Positions 37,394-45,223 of a stretch of 54,734 nt of DNA are shown here, in pieces (position 1 is the stretch's first letter; the number at the start of each line of letters is the position of its first letter). The DNA comes from Staphylococcus argensis (GTDB taxonomy: Bacteria; Bacillota; Bacilli; Staphylococcales; Staphylococcaceae), in the NCBI RefSeq assembly GCF_002902305.1, contig NZ_PPPX01000011.1, positions 323,232 to 377,965 of the forward strand. Direction: 5' to 3'. The position numbers and the translations under genes were made by a program. Under the pieces are notes generated by a model, which was given only the letters and a program-made list of their open reading frames with translations, ran no database searches and was not told the origin of the DNA.

Positions 37394-38047
37394 CTACTTT
37401 CTCCACCTCACTCCACCAATTTTCCCTCTAGTATTTATTTTATCGTAAATGTATACATTTTGAGATGATAATATTATCGTAAACATCATTATACCCAATA
37501 TAAATATAACACTAGAAATTCTTAATGTTATTGTGCCAATAGATAACATTACTATGAAAAATATCAATATTATATTTATTAAAATATTTTTAATTATATG
37601 CTTTATTTCAGGTAATACAAATGCATAAGCCTTACACTTGTTATTGCTAAGGCTGATTTTTTTCTTTCTGTCAACTAAACTTTTAATAAATAATGATGAT
37701 ATAATTGCAATTAGTATTAAAAAAATATTTAACAAGAAATTAGTTCTAAAATTCATATAATCCAATAAAGGTCTTCCTATCACACTAATAAAAGGGCCTA
37801 TACCTGCTCCTAAAAATCCTAGTTTATTCCCAAGTTTTTTATCATCTTCGTCCAAATGAGAAATATTTATATTACTTTTATCAATCTCACTTATTTCTAT
37901 CATTTTATGTCTAATAACGTAATTTAGTAACGGAAATATATAAGTTAACTTACTTTTATTTATATCTATAATAAAAAGTTGACTATTATAATTCACTATT
38001 TTGTACTTACTATTTTTCTCAATAGCATCTATAGTTATCGTTTCAAT
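37394..38047 (-). CDS. DUF443 (TsaI-like) immunity paralog 3, ATT start
   Basis: A DUF443 protein, 217 codons from ATT at 38047, following GGGAGAG. The frame opens ETITIDAIEKNSKYKIVNYN and includes the family's IDINKSKLTYIFPLLNY, several membrane segments and the ending GKIGGVRWRK. A TAG lies in frame just upstream of the ribosome binding site. The first standard start, GTG at 37996, is 17 codons inside the conserved N-terminus with no ribosome binding site. The intact frame of a gene without a normal start suggests weak ATT initiation or recent loss. Confidence 0.75.
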   Translation of the reverse strand: METITIDAIEKNSKYKIVNYNSQLFIIDINKSKLTYIFPLLNYVIRHKMIEISEIDKSNINISHLDEDDKKLGNKLGFLGAGIGPFISVIGRPLLDYMNFRTNFLLNIFLILIAIISSLFIKSLVDRKKKISLSNNKCKAYAFVLPEIKHIIKNILINIILIFFIVMLSIGTITLRISSVIFILGIMMFTIILSSQNVYIYDKINTRGKIGGVRWRK

Positions 38048-38141
38048 AGTAAAGCACTCTCCCTATTCTGCGAAGTGATTTCAATGTGTTAACTGTTATT
38101 TTCTAATCTTTATAATTAAATCTTAAAATAACAATAATTTT

Positions 38142-38804
38142 TTACTGATTCCTTTTAATACTACTAATCTTCCCTTCAATTGTAGTTTTGTTATATAACA
38201 TTACATTTTGAAATAAGATAAAAGAAAAAAATAGCATGATACCAAATATATATATAACACTATATTCTTTAATAGTTAATGTCCCGATAGATAAAGCTAT
38301 AAAAATAAATGTACTGAAAACATTTAAAGATATATTTTTAGACATTTCTTTTGGATTTGGTAGTATAAATGCTCTACCTATTTCTTCTTGAATTTTTATG
38401 TTAAATTTGTTTTTCTTTCTTCTATCTATAACTCCTTTTAATATTAGAAGAGGAATAATTGAAATTAATAAGAAAAATACATTCAAAAATACGTTCGTTG
38501 GAAAGTCTATATAGTCAACTACTGATCTTGTTAAAAAGACAATAAAAAGTCCTATACCTGTACCCCAACTTGTTGCTGTATCCATTTTTTCTTTATATTC
38601 TTCACTAATATATGCAGTTTTTATCTTCCTAACCTCCTCATTATCAATTTCAATTAACTGGGGCCTGCTAAAATAATTTAAAAGTGGAAATACAAATGTA
38701 AATTTATTTCTATTAAGATCAATTAGAAAGTGTCTGTTATCATAATGTGTTATTTTGTACTTACTATTTTTCTCAATAGCATCTATTATAATTTTCTCGA
38801 TAAT
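38142..38804 (-). CDS. DUF443 (TsaI-like) immunity paralog 2, ATT start
   Basis: 220 codons from ATT at 38804 behind AGAGAGGGAG. The frame reads IEKIIIDAIEKNSKYKITHY, then FLIDLNRNKFTFVFPLLNYF and a charged linker before the helices; this whole N-terminal third has no ATG, GTG or TTG in a useful place, and the first ATG (38585) would remove about 73 conserved residues. ATT aligns exactly with the ATG of paralog 1. It ends GKISSIKRNQ. Either translated from ATT or silent. Confidence 0.78.
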   Translation of the reverse strand: MIEKIIIDAIEKNSKYKITHYDNRHFLIDLNRNKFTFVFPLLNYFSRPQLIEIDNEEVRKIKTAYISEEYKEKMDTATSWGTGIGLFIVFLTRSVVDYIDFPTNVFLNVFFLLISIIPLLILKGVIDRRKKNKFNIKIQEEIGRAFILPNPKEMSKNISLNVFSTFIFIALSIGTLTIKEYSVIYIFGIMLFFSFILFQNVMLYNKTTIEGKISSIKRNQ

Positions 38805-38855
38805 ACCACTCCCTCTCTCATAATAGAGGTATTTATAATAGATTATGAATGCATC

Positions 38856-39515
38856 TTATCTTTCTTTAATTTTACCTATTTTGCCTTTTATTTTAGTATG
38901 ACTATACAAGGTTACGTTTAGACTTAAGAGTAATGAAAGCATCACTATTACACAAATGATGAATATAATATTTGATTCCTCCATTACTATAGATGCATAG
39001 ATGAAACTATACAATAATATATATATAAATATGTTTTTGAATATGTTTTTGAATAAATCTTTATTATTAGGTAATACAAATGCTTTAAAGTTTGGACGAG
39101 TTATTTTTATATCTATTTCTCTACGCTTTTTATGATTAACTATCTCTTTAATGATGAAAACAGGCAGAATTCCAATTACTACTAAAAAAATTTTTAATAA
39201 CAAGTTGCCTGAGAAATCTAAATAATCTACAAAAGATTTAGTAAGTTTAGCTATTAAAATACCTATAGCTGCTCCAAACCCACCTAAAACTTTTCTTTTA
39301 TTTAATTGCGCTTTACTGACAGCAGACTTTTTAATTTCATATAACTCATCTTTATCGATACGCATTAATTTATGCTTTGTAAGATAATTTAATAGAGGGA
39401 ATATATAGGTTATTTTATTTCCGTTTAAATCCATTAAATAATATTCATCTTTATAATTTATTAACTTATATTTACTATTATTTTCAATAGCTTCGATTTT
39501 TATGTCACGGAACAT
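38856..39515 (-). CDS. DUF443 (TsaI-like) immunity protein next to toxin
   Basis: A 219-aa DUF443 membrane protein directly after the toxin gene (36 bp), the only array copy with a standard start: ATG behind AAAGGAG. N-terminus MFRDIKIEAIENNSKYKLIN and then DLNGNKITYIFPLLNYL; hydrophobic segments at about 72-92, 98-116, 144-166 and 172-195; basic end GKIGKIKER. By analogy with TsaI of S. aureus it should sit in the membrane and neutralise the hydrophobic toxin domain. Probably the operative immunity gene. Confidence 0.85.
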   Translation of the reverse strand: MFRDIKIEAIENNSKYKLINYKDEYYLMDLNGNKITYIFPLLNYLTKHKLMRIDKDELYEIKKSAVSKAQLNKRKVLGGFGAAIGILIAKLTKSFVDYLDFSGNLLLKIFLVVIGILPVFIIKEIVNHKKRREIDIKITRPNFKAFVLPNNKDLFKNIFKNIFIYILLYSFIYASIVMEESNIIFIICVIVMLSLLLSLNVTLYSHTKIKGKIGKIKER

Positions 39516-39551
39516 TGTCGTTACTCCTTTAACATTTTAACTTCGCATTCT

Positions 39552-41078
39552 CTACCATGATTGCATAGGATTTATAGAGGATTGCATGTTATTTATAGAT
39601 TCACCAACTTTTTTTCTAACCGAATTAGAAAACTCATATATTTTCTCTCCGCCTTTTATCATAGCCTGATTTGTGTCATTATTTATTTCTTTAAAGCTAG
39701 ATATCCCATTAATAGAGGTACTTATAACTTTCGGAATCACATTCTTACTTAGTACTTTTTTACTTTTTTGCATACCTTGATTGTATGAACCTTGTATTAA
39801 ACTTTTATCATAGTTGAAATTTCGTTTTAGTAAAGAATAATTATTTTTAATTTCATTTTTTGTCCAATTAATAGAGGGATCTATCTTGTTTCTACCTATC
39901 CACTCTGTTTTAGACTTTATTCCAAATAAATTTTTATCATATGCCTTACTAATACCATATGAGGCTAGCGTAGTTAGAGCTATTCCAGCTAAAACTGCCC
40001 AACCAGGAGGAAACACTACTAATGCTCCGGTTATTAAAGCACCTATTCCTAATTGTAATCCTGTAATTGCTCCATTATGTATTAGAGCTTCCCCAATTGT
40101 CTTATGCTCATCATGTATATCTGTATACATTCCAATTCCAAAACCTACAATTGGTATTGCTTTTCCACCAAATTTGCCCGCTATTCTAATACCTTCACCG
40201 ATATTTTTATAATTTTTACCGTCTAAACTTAAGCCTTGGGTATTCGATAACACTTTACCAAACTCTTCCATAAGTTCAGTTGATCCGCTCATTGATAAAT
40301 CATTTGCAATACTTTTTATATCTTCATCAATCTCTTTTTGTACTTTTTTAGGTATCAAATGAGAAAGTTTTTCTTGTCCGTAGCTGATGATGGTATACAT
40401 GTCTTCCTTATTTAATTTCTTACCGTCTTGCACTTTTTGGAGGGTGTTTCTGATATCTACTTGAACCGTTTTTTGATGGACTGCTTCTGCCCACTTCATC
40501 TTTTTACCTGATGGAATGTCAAATGCTTGTTTACCTGGATTCCAAGACGACTTCGCTTGTTTGATTCCTTCTTCAACATTTTTTTGAAATGATTCTACCT
40601 CTTTAAAAATGTTTGGAGAATCGGAGTTAAACTCTCTTAATTTATCGAGTTTTTCTTTAAGTTTTTGCTTTTGGTCTTTTAAACTCCCTACCATCTCTTT
40701 ATGCGCATTGGTATGAGTAGAAGGTCCTTTCATCGCATCTAAATGACTAATTTGATGGTCTAAATTTTTAATGTCCTCTTGTAACTCTGATTCTTTTAAG
40801 CTTTGTGTATCTACATCAGATTGATATTTATCAACAAACTGGTCGCACGCTTGTTGTGTTAACTCTCCTAACGTTCTTATACTCGCAGCTAATGGTATGA
40901 GTACTGAAGAGAAGAACTGCTTTCCTGAATCGTAAGCTTGACCTTGTAATTCGTCTTCTCCCACAAATTTACTAATTTCTTTCAATACATCTTCAGAGTC
41001 ACTTGTTATGTCATTAACTGTACTACTCACATCTGAAGATTGGTTTCTGGATTTACCTAAATACATATCAATACTCAT
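39552..41078 (-). CDS. LXG-domain toxin, TspA-like
   Basis: A 508-aa type VII secretion substrate. Residues 1-200 are a long helical LXG-type module (LxG-like DELQGQ at about 42-47; coiled stretch 90-150). Residues about 299-375 are glycine-rich and hydrophobic (GKFGGKAIPIVGFGIGMYTD, then TGLQLGIGALITGALVVFPP), as in the membrane-depolarising domain of S. aureus TspA. No signal peptide, as expected for type VII export. GAGAGAGG precedes ATG. Two small helical partners lie immediately upstream, and DUF443 immunity genes follow. No nuclease or other enzyme motif is seen, so pore/depolarising action is the best inference. Confidence 0.85.
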   Translation of the reverse strand: MSIDMYLGKSRNQSSDVSSTVNDITSDSEDVLKEISKFVGEDELQGQAYDSGKQFFSSVLIPLAASIRTLGELTQQACDQFVDKYQSDVDTQSLKESELQEDIKNLDHQISHLDAMKGPSTHTNAHKEMVGSLKDQKQKLKEKLDKLREFNSDSPNIFKEVESFQKNVEEGIKQAKSSWNPGKQAFDIPSGKKMKWAEAVHQKTVQVDIRNTLQKVQDGKKLNKEDMYTIISYGQEKLSHLIPKKVQKEIDEDIKSIANDLSMSGSTELMEEFGKVLSNTQGLSLDGKNYKNIGEGIRIAGKFGGKAIPIVGFGIGMYTDIHDEHKTIGEALIHNGAITGLQLGIGALITGALVVFPPGWAVLAGIALTTLASYGISKAYDKNLFGIKSKTEWIGRNKIDPSINWTKNEIKNNYSLLKRNFNYDKSLIQGSYNQGMQKSKKVLSKNVIPKVISTSINGISSFKEINNDTNQAMIKGGEKIYEFSNSVRKKVGESINNMQSSINPMQSW

Positions 41079-41082
41079 GGTG

Positions 41083-41436
41083 TTAACCTCTCTCTCGTTC
41101 TATTTGTAATGATATATTTCGCTTTCTTTCAAGATCATCAATGTCATCATTGGTTTGTCGAATGGATTGTTCAATATCACTTTGTTGGGCAGACAACTCT
41201 CCCATCAGTTTATGCTGCGCTGAATGATATGCGCGAGTGTTTTCCTCTATTGCACTAAACATTCGACTATCGTAATATCGCTCAATTAAATGATTATTGA
41301 AGTGTTCTGTTTGATGAATTAAATCTTCATATTCATCTATTAGGTTCTGAACTTCTTTTTTCTCAGACATTAAATCTTCTACTTGCTCTTGTTTATCTTT
41401 AATTAAATGATTATATTCATCTACTTCCTTTGTCAT
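41083..41436 (-). CDS. LXG-associated helical protein (Lap2-like, DUF3958-type)
   Basis: A 117-aa almost entirely helical, charged protein with heptad patterns (EQVEDLMSEKKEVQNLIDEY early; QQSDIEQSIRQTNDDIDDLE late). Size, coiled-coil nature and place between the 90-aa partner and the toxin (4 bp before it) fit the second LXG-associated alpha-helical protein, which binds the LXG domain for export. AAGGAG lies seven bases before ATG. Confidence 0.75.
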   Translation of the reverse strand: MTKEVDEYNHLIKDKQEQVEDLMSEKKEVQNLIDEYEDLIHQTEHFNNHLIERYYDSRMFSAIEENTRAYHSAQHKLMGELSAQQSDIEQSIRQTNDDIDDLERKRNISLQIERERG

Positions 41437-41448
41437 TCACTTGCTCCT

Positions 41449-41724
41449 TTAATTCTGGCCAATGTTATTACTTATTGATTGATCGGTTTGTTCAAACGAT
41501 TCACCTGTTTTTTTAATATGATTACTTGCCTCTTCAATTGCATTAGCAACAGACTTACTTTTCTTCATTAAATTATCTATAGCGTCGTGTACATTCGAAT
41601 TGCCTTTGACCGTTGTACTTTCATCTTTAGTCGGCTTAGTAAGGTCTTCAAAACCGTTAAGAGCTCCCTTTAAACCTGAGAAGATATCATCTGTCTTACC
41701 TGAATCACTTTTAACTTGACCCAT
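41449..41724 (-). CDS. LXG-associated WXG100-like protein (Lap1-like, TIGR04197-type)
   Basis: A 91-aa helical protein (MGQVKSDSGKTDDIFSGLKG; ...DNLMKKSKSVANAIEEASNH). It matches the size and style of TIGR04197/DUF3130 proteins that pair with LXG toxins and act as targeting factors for type VII secretion. The start is uncertain: ATG at 41724 with a weak GTGAG, or TTG at 41745 without a ribosome binding site. First gene of the toxin operon; its promoter should lie in 41746-41835. Confidence 0.75.
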   Translation of the reverse strand: MGQVKSDSGKTDDIFSGLKGALNGFEDLTKPTKDESTTVKGNSNVHDAIDNLMKKSKSVANAIEEASNHIKKTGESFEQTDQSISNNIGQN

Positions 41725-41835
41725 TACATGACTCACGTCCTTCAACTATTATGTATAATTTATTATTAAATACTTTAGTAATTAAAATTCATAAATCACA
41801 TTTACATAATGAAATTTATCACAAAAATCCAAATA

Positions 41836-41863
41836 AAAAAGGACTTGTATTCGAGTCCTTTTT
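41836..41863. terminator. terminator upstream of toxin operon
   Basis: AAAAAGGACT (41836-41845) and AGTCCTTTTT (41854-41863) form a perfect 10-bp stem with T tracts on both strands; it would end transcription from the decayed DUF443 gene before the toxin operon. Confidence 0.85.
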
Positions 41864-41931
41864 ATGTTTACTATTAATAAATTTTTAAATTACTACTCTA
41901 CTTTATTCATCACTAAATACTATCATGTCAT

Positions 41932-42558
41932 CTACTGATCTTTTCTTCTACATATTTTCACATGTATTTTCTTACCTATAATGGTACACAGATTTAAAAT
42001 GGTAAACATTAAAAAAATACTTAACCAGCAAATGTAATAAATAATATTGAAATTATTTTCGCCTATTTCGTAATAAGACACGGAAGACAGTAGTGAAAGT
42101 AAAAAGAAATTAAATAATACTATTATCAAATTCTTAAATGTAGGAAATAAGATAAATTTTTGTTTCTCTTTGCTCTAAAATTTCGTAATTTTCAATCTTC
42201 TGCTTACGTACACTCTCAACGCTATAATCGAAATAAAACCAATTAAATATATTACAAACATCCACATAGTCGGAAGATACACATCCATCAAGTATGCGAT
42301 TTTTTAAACATGTCTGGTAATTAATAGACCAGCCCCCGCTATAACTAAACTATAAGCGCTGTGATACCTATTTTTAATGACATATAAACTATTCAATTCT
42401 TCGTAAGTAAGTTCTGTATATTTAATTGGAATCACCCAATTTAACATAGGTAAAAGGTACGAATACCAATGTTGTTCTAGGTCAATCAATAAGTATTTAT
42501 TATCTTTATCAACTACTTTGTATCTCGGATTATTATAAATAAGATGTATTCTTGCCAT
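41932..42558 (-). pseudogene. orphan DUF443 immunity gene, two stops
   Basis: A sixth DUF443 gene, upstream of the toxin operon. It has a proper start: GGAG-TGAGG before ATG at 42558 (MARIHLIYNNPRYKVVDKDN; then LLIDLEQHWYSYLLPMLNWV). The frame is cut by TAA at 42304-42306 and again by a TAG near 42174; the same frame carries on between and after (KIAYLMDVYLPTMWMF; SKEKQKFILFPTFKNLIIVL) to 41932. It resembles S. aureus DUF443 proteins more than the array copies do, so it is probably a relic from an earlier toxin locus. Confidence 0.8.
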
Positions 42559-42905
42559 TTGTTGCCTCACTCCAATATCTTAGGTTAATCAAAGATTTTA
42601 CCGACTGTTTCGTTTGTTTAACTATTTATCTTTTTGAATACATCTTTTCAACCTGAAGACTATTGAAAGAGAACATGCATTACAAATGAGTAACTATAGT
42701 AAACTATGCTGAATCGTTGGTCTGTCTTATAGAAACGTTATTCTCTCTTTATCTCTCCTTTATTATAAGCTAAAACGAAATAAAGAATACGACCATGCCC
42801 CTAAACATAGCCGTATTTCAAAATTTCAGTTACCTAATTTATCATTTTACCTCTACTAGCGAAAAGCGACCTCAACGTCAACGTCTCCAACCGCTTCCAC
42901 ACAAC
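42559..42905. other. intergenic, nothing recognised
   Basis: About 350 bp between the DUF443 relic and the acetyltransferase gene. AT-rich at first, then more like the core chromosome; no ORF, RNA or strong hairpin is seen. It marks the right edge of the island. Confidence 0.4.
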
Positions 42906-43493
42906 CTATTCTTCTGAGTCTACCTCTTCTTCGTGAATAGATTTAACGATCTTCGCAGGAATGCCTGCCACAATCGCGTTCTCTGGCACGTCGCGTGTTA
43001 CGACACTGCCAGCACTCACGACAGCACCTGACTCAATTGTCACACCAGGTAGAACTGATGCGTTCGCGCCAATCCAGACATTGTCGCCAATCTTAATCGT
43101 TTGTGCTTGTTCAAGTCCTGAATTACGGCGTTCGTAAGCTAATGGGTGGCTTACTGTATAGAGACCTACTCCAGGACCGAAGAAGACGTTATCGCCAACG
43201 ATAATACGTCCCGCATCCATAAAGTAACAATTATGGTTGATGAATACGTTCTTTCCTAGGAAGATGTTATTGCCATAATCTACTTGGAATGGTGTTAATA
43301 ACTCTAAGTTTGTAGGTTGATATGTGAATAATTCTTCGATAATTTCATTTTGAGTTTCTACATCACTCGGTCTTGTGTGGTTCAAATCGAAACATAAGTC
43401 TTTCGCTTTCAAACGATGACGTTGTAGCTCCTCGTCGTTTTCTTGATACCATTCGCCTTCAAGCATTTTTTCCCTTTCAGTCATAGTTATCAT
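42906..43493 (-). CDS. sugar O-acetyltransferase (maltose/NodL type)
   Basis: A 195-aa left-handed beta-helix acetyltransferase. The N-terminal helical part (EREKMLEGEWYQENDEELQR) is the maltose acetyltransferase domain; hexapeptide repeats follow (IVGDNVFFGPGVGLYTVSHP with the catalytic histidine; IGDNVWIGANASVLPGVTIE). Transfers acetyl from acetyl-CoA to a sugar or galactoside. The start at 43493 has AAGGA close by; ATG three codons later is an alternative. Confidence 0.88.
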   Translation of the reverse strand: MITMTEREKMLEGEWYQENDEELQRHRLKAKDLCFDLNHTRPSDVETQNEIIEELFTYQPTNLELLTPFQVDYGNNIFLGKNVFINHNCYFMDAGRIIVGDNVFFGPGVGLYTVSHPLAYERRNSGLEQAQTIKIGDNVWIGANASVLPGVTIESGAVVSAGSVVTRDVPENAIVAGIPAKIVKSIHEEEVDSEE

Positions 43494-43715
43494 TCAATCC
43501 TTTCTATTCTGCATAGTGGGTAGAAATGATGTCTATTCTTTCTCCCCTTGTCATTTTCTCCATTATAAAATAAAATCATACACCACTCATCAAATTTTTC
43601 AACCCTATCTGACTTCTCATGCCAAAGTATGAGTTAAAAACAGTCCTAGAGACGAATGGCAAAGCACGTTTAACTGCGTACAATAGAAATATAAACTATT
43701 AAAGGAGTCAGATAT

Positions 43716-43922
43716 ATGAAACGTATACTTCAAGGTATTATCGCTGTACTTATAGTCCTCGGAATAGTGAAGACTTTCCATGACTACGATGCAGGCGTCA
43801 CTATCAATCGCTACTATCAACAATTTAAACAAGGTGATGTCTTGCCTGATATCGAAAATGTCAATTCCAATAATCTAAAGCACTTTAATCTTGAGGATTT
43901 AAGTTTGTCTGACTTCTTTTAG
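43716..43922 (+). CDS. small secreted or anchored protein, unknown
   Basis: A 68-aa protein with AAAGGAG eight to nine bases before ATG. One N-terminal hydrophobic helix (about residues 5-20), then a polar acidic part ending NLEDLSLSDFF. It is probably a membrane-anchored peptide facing outside. No family recognised. It is followed by a strong terminator. Confidence 0.6.
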   Translation: MKRILQGIIAVLIVLGIVKTFHDYDAGVTINRYYQQFKQGDVLPDIENVNSNNLKHFNLEDLSLSDFF

Positions 43923-44002
43923 TTTTTAAATATAAATCTGTTGCCTGCTCAAATAACTTGATTATCGCTCTCAACATGTAAGAAGTTCATTTGAGCATAA
44001 CG

Positions 44003-44048
44003 ATAGCGCAGCCGTTCATCCATCGTGAACGCGTCTGCGCTATTTTTA
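44003..44048. terminator. bidirectional terminator
   Basis: ATAGCGCAG (44003-44011) and CTGCGCTAT (44035-44043) with inner CGTTC/GAACG pairing, followed by TTTTTAA; between convergent genes. Confidence 0.85.
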
Positions 44049-44078
44049 ATCTTTACTATAACTATTCTACTATAAATC

Positions 44079-44948
44079 TTATGAAGTGATATAATCTCCA
44101 CCGTTAACGTGAATCACGTGACCAGTAATGTAAGAGCTATCTGCGTTAGAAGCCAAGAACACATACGATGGTGCAAGCTCAGCTGGCTGACCACGACGTC
44201 CCATCGGTGTTTCGCCACCTTGACCTTCGACTTTCTCTTCATCAAACGTAGCTGGAATCAATGGCGTGTAAATAGGACCTGGTGCCACTGCATTCACGCG
44301 AATACCTTTCTCAGATAATACTGTCGCAAGTGAACGTGTGAATGACACGATCGCCCCTTTCGTAGCAGAGTAATCGATGAGGTGACCTGAGCCACGGTAC
44401 GCCGTTACGCTTGTTGTGTTCACGATGGCGTCGCCTTCTGACATATGTGGAACTGCGGCTTGAGAGAGGAACATCATGCCGAAGATATTTGTTTCAAACG
44501 TCTTCTTCACTTGTTCTGGCGTGATTTCACTGAAGTCATCTTTAGGGAACTGTACGCCACCGTTGTTGACTAAAATGTTTAATTTACCGAAATCACCTAC
44601 GACTTTATCTACGAGTTGTTGAGATTGTTCAACCTCTCTTAAATCGTGGGCATATGCTTTCGCTTTCACTCCGATTTCCTCTAAACGTTTCACAGTTTCT
44701 TCTGCGTCTTCATGTTCATCGTAGTAACCAATTGCGACATTGGCGCCTTCTTTCGCAAAGAGGATCGCTACTGAACGGCCAATACCTGAATCTCCACCTG
44801 TGATAAGTGCGACTTTACCTTGTAACTTGCCGCCTGCGCGATACTCATCTAACTCAGAGATTGGTCGTGGATCCATGTCTTTCTCAATACCAGGTTGTCT
44901 ATCTTGTGTGTACCCTTTAATCTTGTCGTGAAATTCCTTTAAATTCAT
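44079..44948 (-). CDS. SDR family oxidoreductase
   Basis: A 289-aa short-chain dehydrogenase of the longer YhdF/YhxC-like group with an N-terminal extension (GYTQDRQPGIEKDMDPRP). The NAD(P) motif is TGGDSGIGRSVA (about 54-65), NNGG replaces NNAG, and the active site is the serine in NTTSVTAYRGSGHLIDYSATK with YSATK. The ATG at 44948 has GGAGG eight bases upstream. Often associated with stress responses; the substrate is unknown. Confidence 0.85.
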   Translation of the reverse strand: MNLKEFHDKIKGYTQDRQPGIEKDMDPRPISELDEYRAGGKLQGKVALITGGDSGIGRSVAILFAKEGANVAIGYYDEHEDAEETVKRLEEIGVKAKAYAHDLREVEQSQQLVDKVVGDFGKLNILVNNGGVQFPKDDFSEITPEQVKKTFETNIFGMMFLSQAAVPHMSEGDAIVNTTSVTAYRGSGHLIDYSATKGAIVSFTRSLATVLSEKGIRVNAVAPGPIYTPLIPATFDEEKVEGQGGETPMGRRGQPAELAPSYVFLASNADSSYITGHVIHVNGGDYITS

Positions 44949-45147
44949 TCCCAAGACCTCCATCAACTTTAAGTTTAACGTTATAAATTTGTACCACTAT
45001 ACCTGTATTTTAAACATTTTAGTAGTGAAATAGATTGTTAAAAATATTTCCGTAGCGCACTTTATTAAGAAAGTGGAGTTCTATATATCCTTTCCACTTT
45101 TTAAAATCTCAAAGCCTCCCCTGACCCCACATACCAAAGCAATCACG

Positions 45148-45176
45148 TTGACTTTTATACCTGTAGGGGGTATATT
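45148..45176 (+). promoter_or_regulatory. copA promoter with CsoR operator
   Basis: TTGACT (45148-45153) and TATATT (45171-45176) are spaced by 17 bp. The operator ATACCTGTAGGGGGTATAT (45157-45175) fills the spacer and -10, matching the G-rich CsoR site known before copA in S. aureus. CsoR would block the promoter until copper(I) binds it. csoR itself is not in the window. Confidence 0.85.
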
Positions 45177-45223
45177 GAAAGCGAATCAAGAACCAATTGA
45201 AGTAACGTAAGGGTGGTGAGAAT

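Noticed and set aside
38730..38921. 63-aa plus-strand ORF between DUF443 paralogs
   Set aside because: Overlaps two DUF443 genes on the other strand and has no start signals.
43617..43832. 71-aa minus-strand ORF
   Set aside because: Overlaps a better plus-strand gene that has AAAGGAG and a terminator.
45070..45100. terminator AAAGTGGA/TCCACTTT before copA
   Set aside because: Lies between divergent genes with no gene to terminate and only a short T run; possible leader or remnant, not called.
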